Source: Thermosynechococcus sichuanensis E542 (lineage in GTDB: Bacteria > Cyanobacteriota > Cyanobacteriia > Thermosynechococcales > Thermosynechococcaceae). Taken from it: a DNA stretch of 64,000 nt. The first letter of the stretch is position 1. Every line of letters starts with the position of its first letter. Positions 35,422 through 43,699 of this stretch are shown here, one piece after another. A model generated the notes under the pieces. That model saw only the letters and a list, made by a program, of their open reading frames with translations, made no database searches and was not told where the DNA came from. A program made the position numbers and the translations under genes. Where the stretch lies: the NCBI RefSeq assembly GCF_003555505.1, contig NZ_CP032152.1:806001-870000 (forward strand), in the 5' to 3' direction.

Positions 35422-37677
35422 ATGAACTGTACACGCTACACAGAGTTGCCCGAAGCGGCATGGCGAGAATTTACGGGTGGTGATTGGGTCGATCGCATTG
35501 ATGTGCGCGACTTTATTCAGCGCAACTATACCCCCTACACAGGGGATGGCTCATTCTTGGTCGGAGCTAGCGATCGCACCCAGCAACTATGGGCAAAAGT
35601 ACGCGATCTCATGGCTCTAGAGCGAGAAAAAGGCGTCCTTGATGCCGATACTAGTGTGCCCTCTTCAATTACGGCGCATGCACCGGGCTACATTGATCGG
35701 GACTTGGAGCAAATTGTTGGCCTGCAAACCGACAAACCCTTGAAACGGGCGATTATGCCCTTTGGCGGCATTCGTGTTGTTGAAACCTCCCTCAAGGCCT
35801 ATGGCTACGAGTTGGATCCGCGCACCAAGGAAATCTTCACCAAATATCGCAAAACCCACAACGATGGCGTCTTTGATGCCTACACACCGGAAATGCGCCG
35901 CTGCCGTAAATCAGGCATTATTACGGGTCTGCCGGATGCCTACGGTCGAGGTCGGATTATTGGCGACTATCGCCGTGTGGCTCTCTATGGCGTGGATCGC
36001 TTGATTGCCGACAAACAGGCACAGCAGGCTTCCCTAGAAGTGGATGTGATGGACGAAGAAACCATCCGCCTGCGGGAAGAACTCTCAGAACAAATCAAAG
36101 CCCTCAATGAACTCAAGGAAATGGCCGCCAGCTATGGCTTTGATATTTCGCGGCCAGCGGCCAACGGCAAAGAGGCCATCCAGTGGCTCTATTTTGGCTA
36201 CCTTGCGGCGGTTAAAGAACAAAACGGCGCCGCCATGTCCCTTGGGCGGGTCTCCACCTTCCTCGACATCTACTTTGAACGGGATTTGCGCCGTGGCACT
36301 GCCACAGAAGCTGACATCCAAGAGTGGATTGACCACTTTGTGATGAAACTGCGGATGGTGCGCTTCCTGCGGACGCCGGAATACAATGAACTCTTTTCTG
36401 GCGATCCCACATGGGTGACGGAATCCATTGGTGGTATGGGTCTCGATGGTCGCCCATTGGTGACGAAAACCAGCTTCCGCATTCTAAATACGCTCTACAC
36501 CCTTGGACCTGCCCCGGAACCCAACTTGACGGTGCTGTGGTCGGAAAACTTGCCAGAGGCCTTCAAACGCTTCTGCGCCCAAGTTTCCATTGACACCAGT
36601 TCAATCCAATACGAAAACGACGACTTGATGCGTCCCTACTGGGGCGATGACTACGCGATCGCCTGCTGTGTCTCGGCCATGCGGGTCGGCAAACAAATGC
36701 AATTCTTCGGGGCACGGGTGAACTTAGCCAAAGCCCTGCTCTACGCGATTAACGGTGGTCGGGATGAAGTCTCTGGTCAGCAAGTAGCACCCATGTTTGC
36801 GCCAATTACGGGCGACACGCTGAAGTGGGAAGAAGTGCTGCCGCGCTTTGAACAGATGATGGCTTGGTTGGCGAAGGTGTATGTCAATACCCTCAACGTC
36901 ATCCACTACATGCACGATAAGTACTGCTACGAGCGGCTGGAGATGGCGCTCCACGATCGCGATGTCTTCCGCACGATGGCCTGTGGTGTGGCCGGTCTAT
37001 CGGTGGTGGCCGATGCCCTCTCGGCCATTAAATACGCCGAGGTGAAAGTCATCCGCAATGCCGACGGGTTGGCAGTGGACTACGAGATCAAGGGTGATTT
37101 TCCGAAGTACGGTAACAATGACGATCGCGTGGATAGTCTTGCAGTGTGGGTGGTGGAAACCTTCATGAATGAAGTGCGCAAGCATAAAACCTACCGCAAT
37201 GCCGTGCCCACGCAGTCGATTCTGACGATTACTTCCAACGTCGTCTATGGCAAGAAAACCGGCAGTACTCCCGATGGCCGCAAAGCCGGTGAACCCTTTG
37301 CACCGGGGGCCAACCCCATGCACGGTCGCGATACGAAAGGGGCGATCGCCTCACTAGCGTCCGTAGCCAAGTTGCCCTATGTCCATGCCCAAGATGGCAT
37401 CTCCAACACGTTCTCCATCGTGCCCAGTGCCCTTGGCAAGACACGGGAAGATCAAATCAACAACTTGGTGAATATGCTGGACGGGTACATCCATGATCAG
37501 GGCTTCCACATCAACGTCAACGTGCTTAACCGCGAAATGTTGTTGGATGCCATGGATCACCCTGAACTGTACCCACAACTCACCATCCGGGTGTCCGGCT
37601 ATGCGGTGAACTTTATCAAACTTACCCGTGAACAACAGTTGGATGTGATTAACCGTACGTTCCATGAGCGCTTTTAG
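35422..37677 (+). CDS. pflB: Formate C-acetyltransferase (pyruvate formate-lyase)
   Basis: A 751-residue glycyl-radical enzyme that cleaves pyruvate with CoA into acetyl-CoA and formate under anaerobic conditions. The active-site pair Cys415-Cys416 (IACCVSAM) and the radical glycine, Gly726 in the C-terminal motif RVSGYAV, are both present. Length is close to the E. coli enzyme. No gene for the radical-SAM activating enzyme (PflA) or a formate transporter is adjacent. PFL is not general in cyanobacteria, which often use pyruvate:ferredoxin oxidoreductase instead. It would serve dark fermentation or supply C1 units. The ATG at 35422 is chosen, with GAGG ten bases upstream, rather than an in-frame TTG at 35416. 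Confidence 0.97.
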   Translation: MNCTRYTELPEAAWREFTGGDWVDRIDVRDFIQRNYTPYTGDGSFLVGASDRTQQLWAKVRDLMALEREKGVLDADTSVPSSITAHAPGYIDRDLEQIVGLQTDKPLKRAIMPFGGIRVVETSLKAYGYELDPRTKEIFTKYRKTHNDGVFDAYTPEMRRCRKSGIITGLPDAYGRGRIIGDYRRVALYGVDRLIADKQAQQASLEVDVMDEETIRLREELSEQIKALNELKEMAASYGFDISRPAANGKEAIQWLYFGYLAAVKEQNGAAMSLGRVSTFLDIYFERDLRRGTATEADIQEWIDHFVMKLRMVRFLRTPEYNELFSGDPTWVTESIGGMGLDGRPLVTKTSFRILNTLYTLGPAPEPNLTVLWSENLPEAFKRFCAQVSIDTSSIQYENDDLMRPYWGDDYAIACCVSAMRVGKQMQFFGARVNLAKALLYAINGGRDEVSGQQVAPMFAPITGDTLKWEEVLPRFEQMMAWLAKVYVNTLNVIHYMHDKYCYERLEMALHDRDVFRTMACGVAGLSVVADALSAIKYAEVKVIRNADGLAVDYEIKGDFPKYGNNDDRVDSLAVWVVETFMNEVRKHKTYRNAVPTQSILTITSNVVYGKKTGSTPDGRKAGEPFAPGANPMHGRDTKGAIASLASVAKLPYVHAQDGISNTFSIVPSALGKTREDQINNLVNMLDGYIHDQGFHINVNVLNREMLLDAMDHPELYPQLTIRVSGYAVNFIKLTREQQLDVINRTFHERF

Positions 37678-37714
37678 GCTCATCTTTAGGCTCTCTGGGC
37701 GAACTGCCGCCTAG

Positions 37715-38566
37715 ATGAACGTCGCGTCCTCTACCTCGGTTGCGCTGGCGATCGGGGTAGATTTTTTCTATGTTGGTAACGTCTGGTATGCAACTGCATT
37801 GATTCATCTCGTCAATAGTCCCTTTTTCTATGGTCATCTTGGCAGCGATCGCGCCTGCTTGTTGCTCCATGGCTTGGGGGGCGGGGCTTATGAACTGCAA
37901 CTCTTGGCAGAGGTGCTTTACGAAGCGGGGTGGACCGCTCAGGGCATCCTCTATCCGGGGCACGATCGCCCCAATGCCCAAATGCCCGCCTCGACATGTT
38001 CGCAGTGGTATGAGGCCGTCGTCAGTGCCTTTCAGGCCTTGCGAGAGAGCTATCCAACGGTTGCGGTGATCGGCTTTTCTACGGGGGGGACGCTTGCCCT
38101 TCATCTTGCCCATCACTATCCTGTTGATGCGTTAGTGCTGCTTGCTCCCTTTTTGCGGATTTACCGGCCTTGGTTTTCGCCCGTGGCGCCAGAGCGGTTG
38201 GTGCAGTCCCTTGGCCAGTGGATGCCTTGGTTGCCTCGGCGGAGCCTACCGATTCGCGATCGCCCCCTGCGCCAAGCAGCGGAAGCTGCCTGCTTTTTCA
38301 AAAGTTTTAACCTCCAAGCGGTTCGCAGTGCCCTCGACCTCATTGCCCAAGTGGAGCTGGAACTGCCAATGATCACAACGCCAACACTGATTCTGCAAAG
38401 TCGTGCCGACACCACCGTTGACCCCCAAGGGGCACAGATTATCTATGAACAACTGGGCAGCTCCCACAAAGAATTGCACTGGCTCAAGGATTCGGATCAT
38501 TTGCTCCCCCTTGATGTCGAGCGAGAGCAGGTATTCGCCAAGGTGGTCGCCTTTTTGGGAAGATAG
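37715..38566 (+). CDS. Alpha/beta-hydrolase (carboxylesterase/monoacylglycerol-lipase type)
   Basis: A 283-residue protein. The fold core begins around residue 38 with ACLLLHGLGGGAYEL (oxyanion region); the nucleophile Ser is in GFSTGG; an Asp is near residue 227 in LILQSRADTTVDP; and the His is in KDSDHLLPLD. This is the Est30-like thermophilic esterase pattern. The first 30 residues are not typical, so a start near residue 29 (TTG at 37799) is possible. The natural substrate is unknown. It follows pflB by 37 bases but has no clear functional link to it. Confidence 0.85.
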   Translation: MNVASSTSVALAIGVDFFYVGNVWYATALIHLVNSPFFYGHLGSDRACLLLHGLGGGAYELQLLAEVLYEAGWTAQGILYPGHDRPNAQMPASTCSQWYEAVVSAFQALRESYPTVAVIGFSTGGTLALHLAHHYPVDALVLLAPFLRIYRPWFSPVAPERLVQSLGQWMPWLPRRSLPIRDRPLRQAAEAACFFKSFNLQAVRSALDLIAQVELELPMITTPTLILQSRADTTVDPQGAQIIYEQLGSSHKELHWLKDSDHLLPLDVEREQVFAKVVAFLGR

Positions 38567-38590
38567 TTGCAGTTGGTTACTTGTCCTGCC

Positions 38591-38812
38591 ATGGAAACAT
38601 TGGATCTACGGGGAACGCCCTGTCCTTTGAACTTTGTACGCACAAAACTGCGATTGCAACAGCTACCCCCCCAGCAGCCCCTTGAGGTGTGGTTGGATGC
38701 GGGGGAACCCATTGAGCAGGTGCCCGATAGTCTGCGGATGGCGGGCTACGATGTTTTGGCGATTGAGCCACGGCAGGACTATTTTGCCCTTCAGGTGCAG
38801 CGTCCCGCATGA
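38591..38812 (+). CDS. TusA-family sulfur-carrier protein
   Basis: A 73-residue TusA/SirA-like protein with the CPxP-type motif LDLRGTPCPLNFV (Cys11), the persulfide-carrying site, and the usual beta-alpha fold size. It would carry sulfur for thiolated tRNA, molybdopterin or iron-sulfur clusters. The Pro after Cys is kept. Its stop overlaps the ATG of rsgA (ATGA). It starts 25 bases after the hydrolase stop. Confidence 0.88.
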   Translation: METLDLRGTPCPLNFVRTKLRLQQLPPQQPLEVWLDAGEPIEQVPDSLRMAGYDVLAIEPRQDYFALQVQRPA

Positions 38813-39855
38813 GTGATCTGGTGGGCTTGGTGCGGGCAGTTCAGGCGAATTACTACCGTGTCCGCCTACGGGAATCCATCAATGGCATTGAGGAGTTACT
38901 GTGTGTGCGCCGTGCCCGCCTCAAGAAGATGGGGCAGCAGGTGTGTGTGGGGGATTGGGTCGTAGTTAGCCATCCCGACTGGCAAGGACACCGAGGAGCG
39001 ATCGCTGAGATTTTACCCCGCCGCAATCAATTGCCACGCCCGGCGATCGCCAATGTTGACCAAGTGTTACTCCTTTTTGCTCTGGCCGACCCCCCTGCCG
39101 ATGCCCATCAAATTACCCGCTTCCTCTTGACCGCAGAGGGCCTGAATGTCGAGATTCACGTGGTCTTCACCAAAGCGGATTTAGTTTCTCCGCAGGAGCA
39201 ACAGCAGTGGCGCGATCGCCTGCATCAATGGGGCTATCACTGCCATGTCCTCAGTCTCACCCAAGGAAGCGATTGGCAACATCTGCACCCCCAGCTCGCC
39301 GATAAGATTACAGTGGTCTGTGGCCCGTCGGGTGTGGGCAAAAGTAGCTTGATCCGCCATCTAACACCTCGGGAAGATATTCGCGTCGGTGCGGTCTCGG
39401 ATCACTGGCACCGGGGGCGGCACACCACTCGCCATGTGGAACTGTTTCCCCTGCCAGCGGGGGGCTGGATTGCCGATACTCCGGGCTTCAATCAGCCTGA
39501 ACTGCCCCAAGATGTCCAACAATTGGCGGTGGCTTTTCCAGAGATTCGCCAACGGCTCAGCAAGGGTCAGTGCCTTTTTGATAACTGTCGCCACGATCAA
39601 GAACCGGGCTGCTGTGTACGCGGTGATTGGGAGCGCTACCCCCTCTACATTGAGTATTTGCATGAGCTAGAAACCATCGCGAGTTCAGAGCCATCCTTGG
39701 GGAAAATGCTCCCAGTGAAGGCCAAGAGTGACCGCCAAGGGCAGCAGCGCCTCGAACCCCTCTTGGATCCGAAAAAATATCGCCGTCGATCGCGACGGCA
39801 GCAACATCAGCACCTCAACCCTATGGCTGAAGAAGTCCTTGATAGCGAACTGTGA
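38809..39855 (+). CDS. rsgA: Ribosome small-subunit-dependent GTPase A
   Basis: A 348-residue protein with an N-terminal OB-fold, a circularly permuted GTPase domain and a C-terminal zinc knuckle. The motif order is NVDQVLL, then TKADL (G4), GPSGVGKSSL (G1), DTPGF (G3), and C-x4-C-x-H-x5-C zinc ligands (CLFDNCRHDQEPGC). It assists late 30S subunit maturation. It overlaps both neighbours by four bases at each end. Confidence 0.97.
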   Translation: MSDLVGLVRAVQANYYRVRLRESINGIEELLCVRRARLKKMGQQVCVGDWVVVSHPDWQGHRGAIAEILPRRNQLPRPAIANVDQVLLLFALADPPADAHQITRFLLTAEGLNVEIHVVFTKADLVSPQEQQQWRDRLHQWGYHCHVLSLTQGSDWQHLHPQLADKITVVCGPSGVGKSSLIRHLTPREDIRVGAVSDHWHRGRHTTRHVELFPLPAGGWIADTPGFNQPELPQDVQQLAVAFPEIRQRLSKGQCLFDNCRHDQEPGCCVRGDWERYPLYIEYLHELETIASSEPSLGKMLPVKAKSDRQGQQRLEPLLDPKKYRRRSRRQQHQHLNPMAEEVLDSEL

Positions 39856-41033
39856 TAACTATGCCCCCTGTGTTCACCCTCGTCCTGTTAAGTGTAACGG
39901 CTCTTTCCCTTGTGATCTGGCTGGTTTTGCTGCTGTTTTGGGGACAGTTTTGGCGCACGGATCAGCGGCTACAGGGGGGAGACCTCAGGGCTTGGCCAAC
40001 GGTGGTGGTTGTCATTCCAGCCCGCAATGAGGCGGCGGTGATAGGTATCAGTGTGCGATCGCTCCTAGAACAGGACTACGCTGGAACCTTACACCTAATT
40101 TTGGTGGACGATCAAAGTGACGATGGCACAGGGAACATTGCGCGCCAAACGGCTCTGGAACTGGGCAAGGGCGATCGCCTGACAGTTATCGAGGGCACAC
40201 CACTCCCCCGCGGCTGGTCAGGTAAGCTCTGGGCACTCTCCCAAGGCATTGAGGCTGCCCGTGCATTGCATCCCGATTACTTGCTGCTCACGGATGCCGA
40301 TATTGCCCACGATCGCCAAAATTTGCGGCAATTGGTCGCCCACGCCCGTCAGCAACAGTGTGCCCTTGTCTCCTTAATGGTGAAACTGCGCTGCCAAAGT
40401 GTCTGGGAAAAATTGCTCATTCCCGCCTTTGTCTTTTTCTTTGCTAAGCTCTATCCCTTCCGCTGGGTTAACGATCCGCAGCGGGTAACGGCCGCCGCCG
40501 CCGGCGGTTGTATTTTGATTGATCCTCTGGCACTGGACAAGATTGGTGGCATTGCCTGTATTCGTGATGCCCTAATTGATGATTGTTCTTTGGCTGCCGC
40601 TGTGAAGCAAGCCGGCTACCGCATTTGGTTGGGTCTGACACCGACCACCGTGAGTCTGCGTGCCTACAATACGCTCGGCAGTATTTGGCAAATGGTGGCT
40701 CGCACCGCCTATACGCAGTTGTCCTATTCACCCCTCTTGCTCGTCGGAACCGTGATTGGCATGACCCTAGTGTATTTGTGGGCGCCCCTTGCCCTTGGTA
40801 TCGGTCTCATCAGTCAATCGCTGCCTTTGATCGTAATGGGGGGACTCACTTGGGGCTTGATGGCGATCGCCTACGGGCCAACGGTGCGTTTCTATGGCCT
40901 CAATGGTACTTGGGCGCTGACACTGCCGGTGATTGCCTGCCTCTATACGCTAATGACACTGGATTCTGCCCGTCGCCACTGGCAAGGTCGGGGCGGTGCT
41001 TGGAAAGGACGGGTTTATCCGCGCAAGTCATAG
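39852..41033 (+). CDS. HpnB-type membrane glycosyltransferase (hopene-associated)
   Basis: A 393-residue family 2 glycosyltransferase with an N-terminal transmembrane helix, a GT-A domain (VVVIPARNEAAVI, VDDQSDDGT, TDADI) and three or four C-terminal membrane segments. The long form with SGKLWALSQGIEAA and CILIDPLALDKIGG matches the HpnB-type proteins linked to hopanoid biosynthesis clusters. No other hopanoid gene is in this window, so the substrate is uncertain. It begins with GTG at 39852, inside the rsgA stop; an ATG at 39861 is an alternative start. Confidence 0.85.
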   Translation: MITMPPVFTLVLLSVTALSLVIWLVLLLFWGQFWRTDQRLQGGDLRAWPTVVVVIPARNEAAVIGISVRSLLEQDYAGTLHLILVDDQSDDGTGNIARQTALELGKGDRLTVIEGTPLPRGWSGKLWALSQGIEAARALHPDYLLLTDADIAHDRQNLRQLVAHARQQQCALVSLMVKLRCQSVWEKLLIPAFVFFFAKLYPFRWVNDPQRVTAAAAGGCILIDPLALDKIGGIACIRDALIDDCSLAAAVKQAGYRIWLGLTPTTVSLRAYNTLGSIWQMVARTAYTQLSYSPLLLVGTVIGMTLVYLWAPLALGIGLISQSLPLIVMGGLTWGLMAIAYGPTVRFYGLNGTWALTLPVIACLYTLMTLDSARRHWQGRGGAWKGRVYPRKS

Positions 41034-42067
41034 ATGGGGCGATAGGCCATGACAATCAGGGTATCACTGGGGTCAAGGCCCTGAAAGTCTGTGGGACGAG
41101 GGTTGAGCAACACCTGTTGATTTTGGCGGCGAATCCCCACAAGGAGCAGTGGATTGTCGGGGTGGTGGCTGCTGTACTCACTCACCCAAGCACTGAGGGC
41201 AGGAAATGAGAGGCCATAAAGGGTAGGAGGGTAGTGCCCCGGCTCAATGAAGTAAAACTCATTGGTGTGGTCGGAGTAGGTCAACAGTTGGCGATAGACT
41301 TCCGACATTTGGCGAAAGAGGGCACTTTGGGCAAGGATGCCAGAACTATAGTCCTGACTGGAGATGACTTCATCAACCCCGGCTTCCTTGAGGTGACGCT
41401 GGCGATCGCTATTCACCAATTCCGCCACCACATGAATATCCTGCTCTTGGCCGGGGATTTTCTCTAGGTGCTTCACCGCAAGGGCAATGAGGGCATTTTT
41501 TTCATCGGGAGCCTCCATATCGGCATCGGCAAGCAGAATAATCGCCTTGGCCTTGGGAGCATTCAGCCGTTCGAGGGTACCGTGATGGGTGGGATCCCCC
41601 TGCACAACAAAGACATCGGCGCGCTCTTGGAATTCGGGGTCGAGTTTAATCGGTTCCGCACACAACAGGACAATATCGCGGGGATGGTGGCGGTTGGCCT
41701 CAATGAGTTGCCGCAGTACAAGGGGAGCTTTGGCATTCCAATTGCAGACAATAATGTGGTTGCTAAAGGATTTCATCGGTAGCGTTTGAGCAAGGGCTTG
41801 GGTGACAAAGTAGGAGGAAAACTTGCCAATCAGGGCGCCAAAGGCAAAGGTGCCAAAGAGCAGCAGCAGCAGTTGTAGGACTTGCCCCAGAAATGTTCGG
41901 GGGCGATCGGGATACTCCCCCACTAGGGTAATCACTGCATTACTGAGGGTCTCCCATGCTCGAACCGGCGACTGGAGTGCCTCTTCGCTCCAAAGAAAGG
42001 CCACAATCAATAGCACCAGAATCGCGATCGCCCCTAGGGTAAGGAAGGGTTGAAGCCGCTCCTGCAT
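41015..42067 (-). CDS. Two-TM ion-channel-like protein with cytoplasmic RCK/TrkA-N domains
   Basis: A 350-residue protein: TM1 (about residues 7-29), a pore-like loop with TLVGEYPD, TM2 (about 60-85), then a long cytoplasmic NAD-binding fold (HIIVCNWNAKAPLVLRQL) and a second regulatory domain. The architecture resembles MthK-type channels and the bacterial CASTOR/POLLUX relatives. The selectivity filter is not the potassium TVGYGD, so ion selectivity is uncertain. The 3' end overlaps the glycosyltransferase gene by 19 bases. The ATG at 42067 is preferred to a TTG five codons earlier. Confidence 0.8.
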   Translation of the reverse strand: MQERLQPFLTLGAIAILVLLIVAFLWSEEALQSPVRAWETLSNAVITLVGEYPDRPRTFLGQVLQLLLLLFGTFAFGALIGKFSSYFVTQALAQTLPMKSFSNHIIVCNWNAKAPLVLRQLIEANRHHPRDIVLLCAEPIKLDPEFQERADVFVVQGDPTHHGTLERLNAPKAKAIILLADADMEAPDEKNALIALAVKHLEKIPGQEQDIHVVAELVNSDRQRHLKEAGVDEVISSQDYSSGILAQSALFRQMSEVYRQLLTYSDHTNEFYFIEPGHYPPTLYGLSFPALSAWVSEYSSHHPDNPLLLVGIRRQNQQVLLNPRPTDFQGLDPSDTLIVMAYRPIYDLRG

Positions 42068-42361
42068 TGGCTGGCAAGGCAAACATCACGTCTATTCTAA
42101 GATTCCTCCCCCTTGTAGAGTCTCCCAGATTCCAGTATCCTGACTGCTATACAACCCTTTTCCCTAAGGATGGAACCCCCTCGCAACAGCCAAAACTGCT
42201 TAATGACCCAATCAAGGTCAATACCACTGGCAGAGGAGCGATTTATTCAGCATGATGGAAACAAAATCGGCAGTAAAGGAGCAGTCTCTTGAATAAGCCT
42301 GACGACCGACGATGCCGACTCAGACTGTATATCTGGGGTTCCCCCTAGAAGAATAGCTGCA
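42068..42361. other. Intergenic region between the channel gene and the CNNM gene
   Basis: About 294 bases between divergent genes, expected to hold both promoters. AGAAGAA lies just before the CNNM ATG. I saw no convincing promoter pair, RNA gene or short ORF in it. Confidence 0.4.
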
Positions 42362-43699
42362 ATGTCTGCCGCTGCCTTAGAAATCTTACTTGTGCTGCTG
42401 CTCATCATCGCCAACGGCATTTTTGCTGGTGCTGAAATCGCAGTGGTCTCTGCCCGCAAAGTCCGCCTCGAGCAACTAGCAAAACGGGGTAAACGCAAGG
42501 CGAAGGCAGCCCTAAAACTCGCCAACTCCCCCAATAATTTTCTCTCTGCCGTCCAGATTGGCATCACCCTGATTGGTATTCTCAGTGGTGCTGTGGGGGG
42601 GGCAACTCTTGCCCAGCGGTTACAGGTTGCCCTGAGTCCGGTGCCTTGGTTGGGTCAATACAGCCAGCCTCTGAGTATTGCGATTGTGGTGACGGGGATT
42701 ACCTACCTTTCCTTGGTAATTGGCGAACTGGTGCCCAAGCGGATTGCCATGACGTACCCTGAGGCGATCGCCTGCAATATTGCTAAACCCATGACATGGC
42801 TGACGAAATTAGCCGCCCCGATTGTGCATCTATTAAGTGTCTCAACGGATGCCATCCTGCAAGTATTGGGTATTGCCACCACTGCCGAACAAACGGTGAC
42901 GGAGGATGAAATCAAAGTTCTCATTGAGCAGGGAGCACAGGCGGGTCTCTTTGAGGTGGCAGAGCAGGACATGGTGGCGCGGATTTTCAATTTGGGCGAT
43001 CGCCCGATTCAGTCGATCATGACCCCCCGCACCGATATTGTTTGGCTGGATATTGAATCTCCCCTTGAAGAAATCGAAGCTGATATTCTAGCCAGTTCTC
43101 ACTCGCGGTTTCCCGTGGCCGAAGAAACCATTGATCACTGCTTGGGCATTATTTCCGCCAAGGACTTTTTGGCCGCCCGCTTAACTCAGCAAACTATTGA
43201 CCTGCGGCAGCTTTTGCAACCAGCACTCTTTGTTCCCGAAGGCCTACCTGCCCTTGATGTCCTTGAACTTTTTCGCCAATCGAGTCAGCATATTGCCCTG
43301 ATTACGGATGAATACGGTGGCATTGAAGGGCTAGTCACCCTCAATGATCTTACGGAAGCAATTATCGGCACCCTGCGCCACGATGAGGGGGAGGAACCAC
43401 AAGTCATTCAGCGGGAGGATGGCTCTTGGCTGTTGGATGGGCTGCTTTCTACCTATGAACTCAAGGAATTGCTGCGGCGGGACAGTTTGCCTGAGGAGGA
43501 CACAGCCAACTACCACACCCTTGGCGGGCTAATCATTACGCTGTTTGGGCGCATTCCCCAGTCGGGAGATTACATTGAAACCGATGGCCTGCGCTTTGAA
43601 GTGGTGGATATGGATGGCAACCGTGTGGATAAGGTGCTGGTGACTGAACTAGTGAGCGATGATGTCCTTGCCGATGACGGCCCCAAGGACAAGGATTAA
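42362..43699 (+). CDS. CNNM/CorC family (HlyC/CorC) membrane protein
   Basis: A 445-residue protein: a DUF21 (CNNM) membrane domain of four hydrophobic segments (residues about 1-185), a pair of CBS domains (about 210-340) and the C-terminal CorC_HlyC domain (about 350-440). Family motifs IQSIMTPRTDIVWLDI and ITDEYGGIEGLVTLNDL are visible. The family exports magnesium or cobalt or senses them. The annotation 'hemolysin' often seen is misleading. The 3' end overlaps the convergent TgpA-like gene by four bases. Confidence 0.92.
   Translation: MSAAALEILLVLLLIIANGIFAGAEIAVVSARKVRLEQLAKRGKRKAKAALKLANSPNNFLSAVQIGITLIGILSGAVGGATLAQRLQVALSPVPWLGQYSQPLSIAIVVTGITYLSLVIGELVPKRIAMTYPEAIACNIAKPMTWLTKLAAPIVHLLSVSTDAILQVLGIATTAEQTVTEDEIKVLIEQGAQAGLFEVAEQDMVARIFNLGDRPIQSIMTPRTDIVWLDIESPLEEIEADILASSHSRFPVAEETIDHCLGIISAKDFLAARLTQQTIDLRQLLQPALFVPEGLPALDVLELFRQSSQHIALITDEYGGIEGLVTLNDLTEAIIGTLRHDEGEEPQVIQREDGSWLLDGLLSTYELKELLRRDSLPEEDTANYHTLGGLIITLFGRIPQSGDYIETDGLRFEVVDMDGNRVDKVLVTELVSDDVLADDGPKDKD

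Noticed and set aside
36997-37323. 108-codon minus-strand ORF within pflB
   Set aside because: Antisense to a well-conserved enzyme segment; protein is His/Gly-rich without motif.
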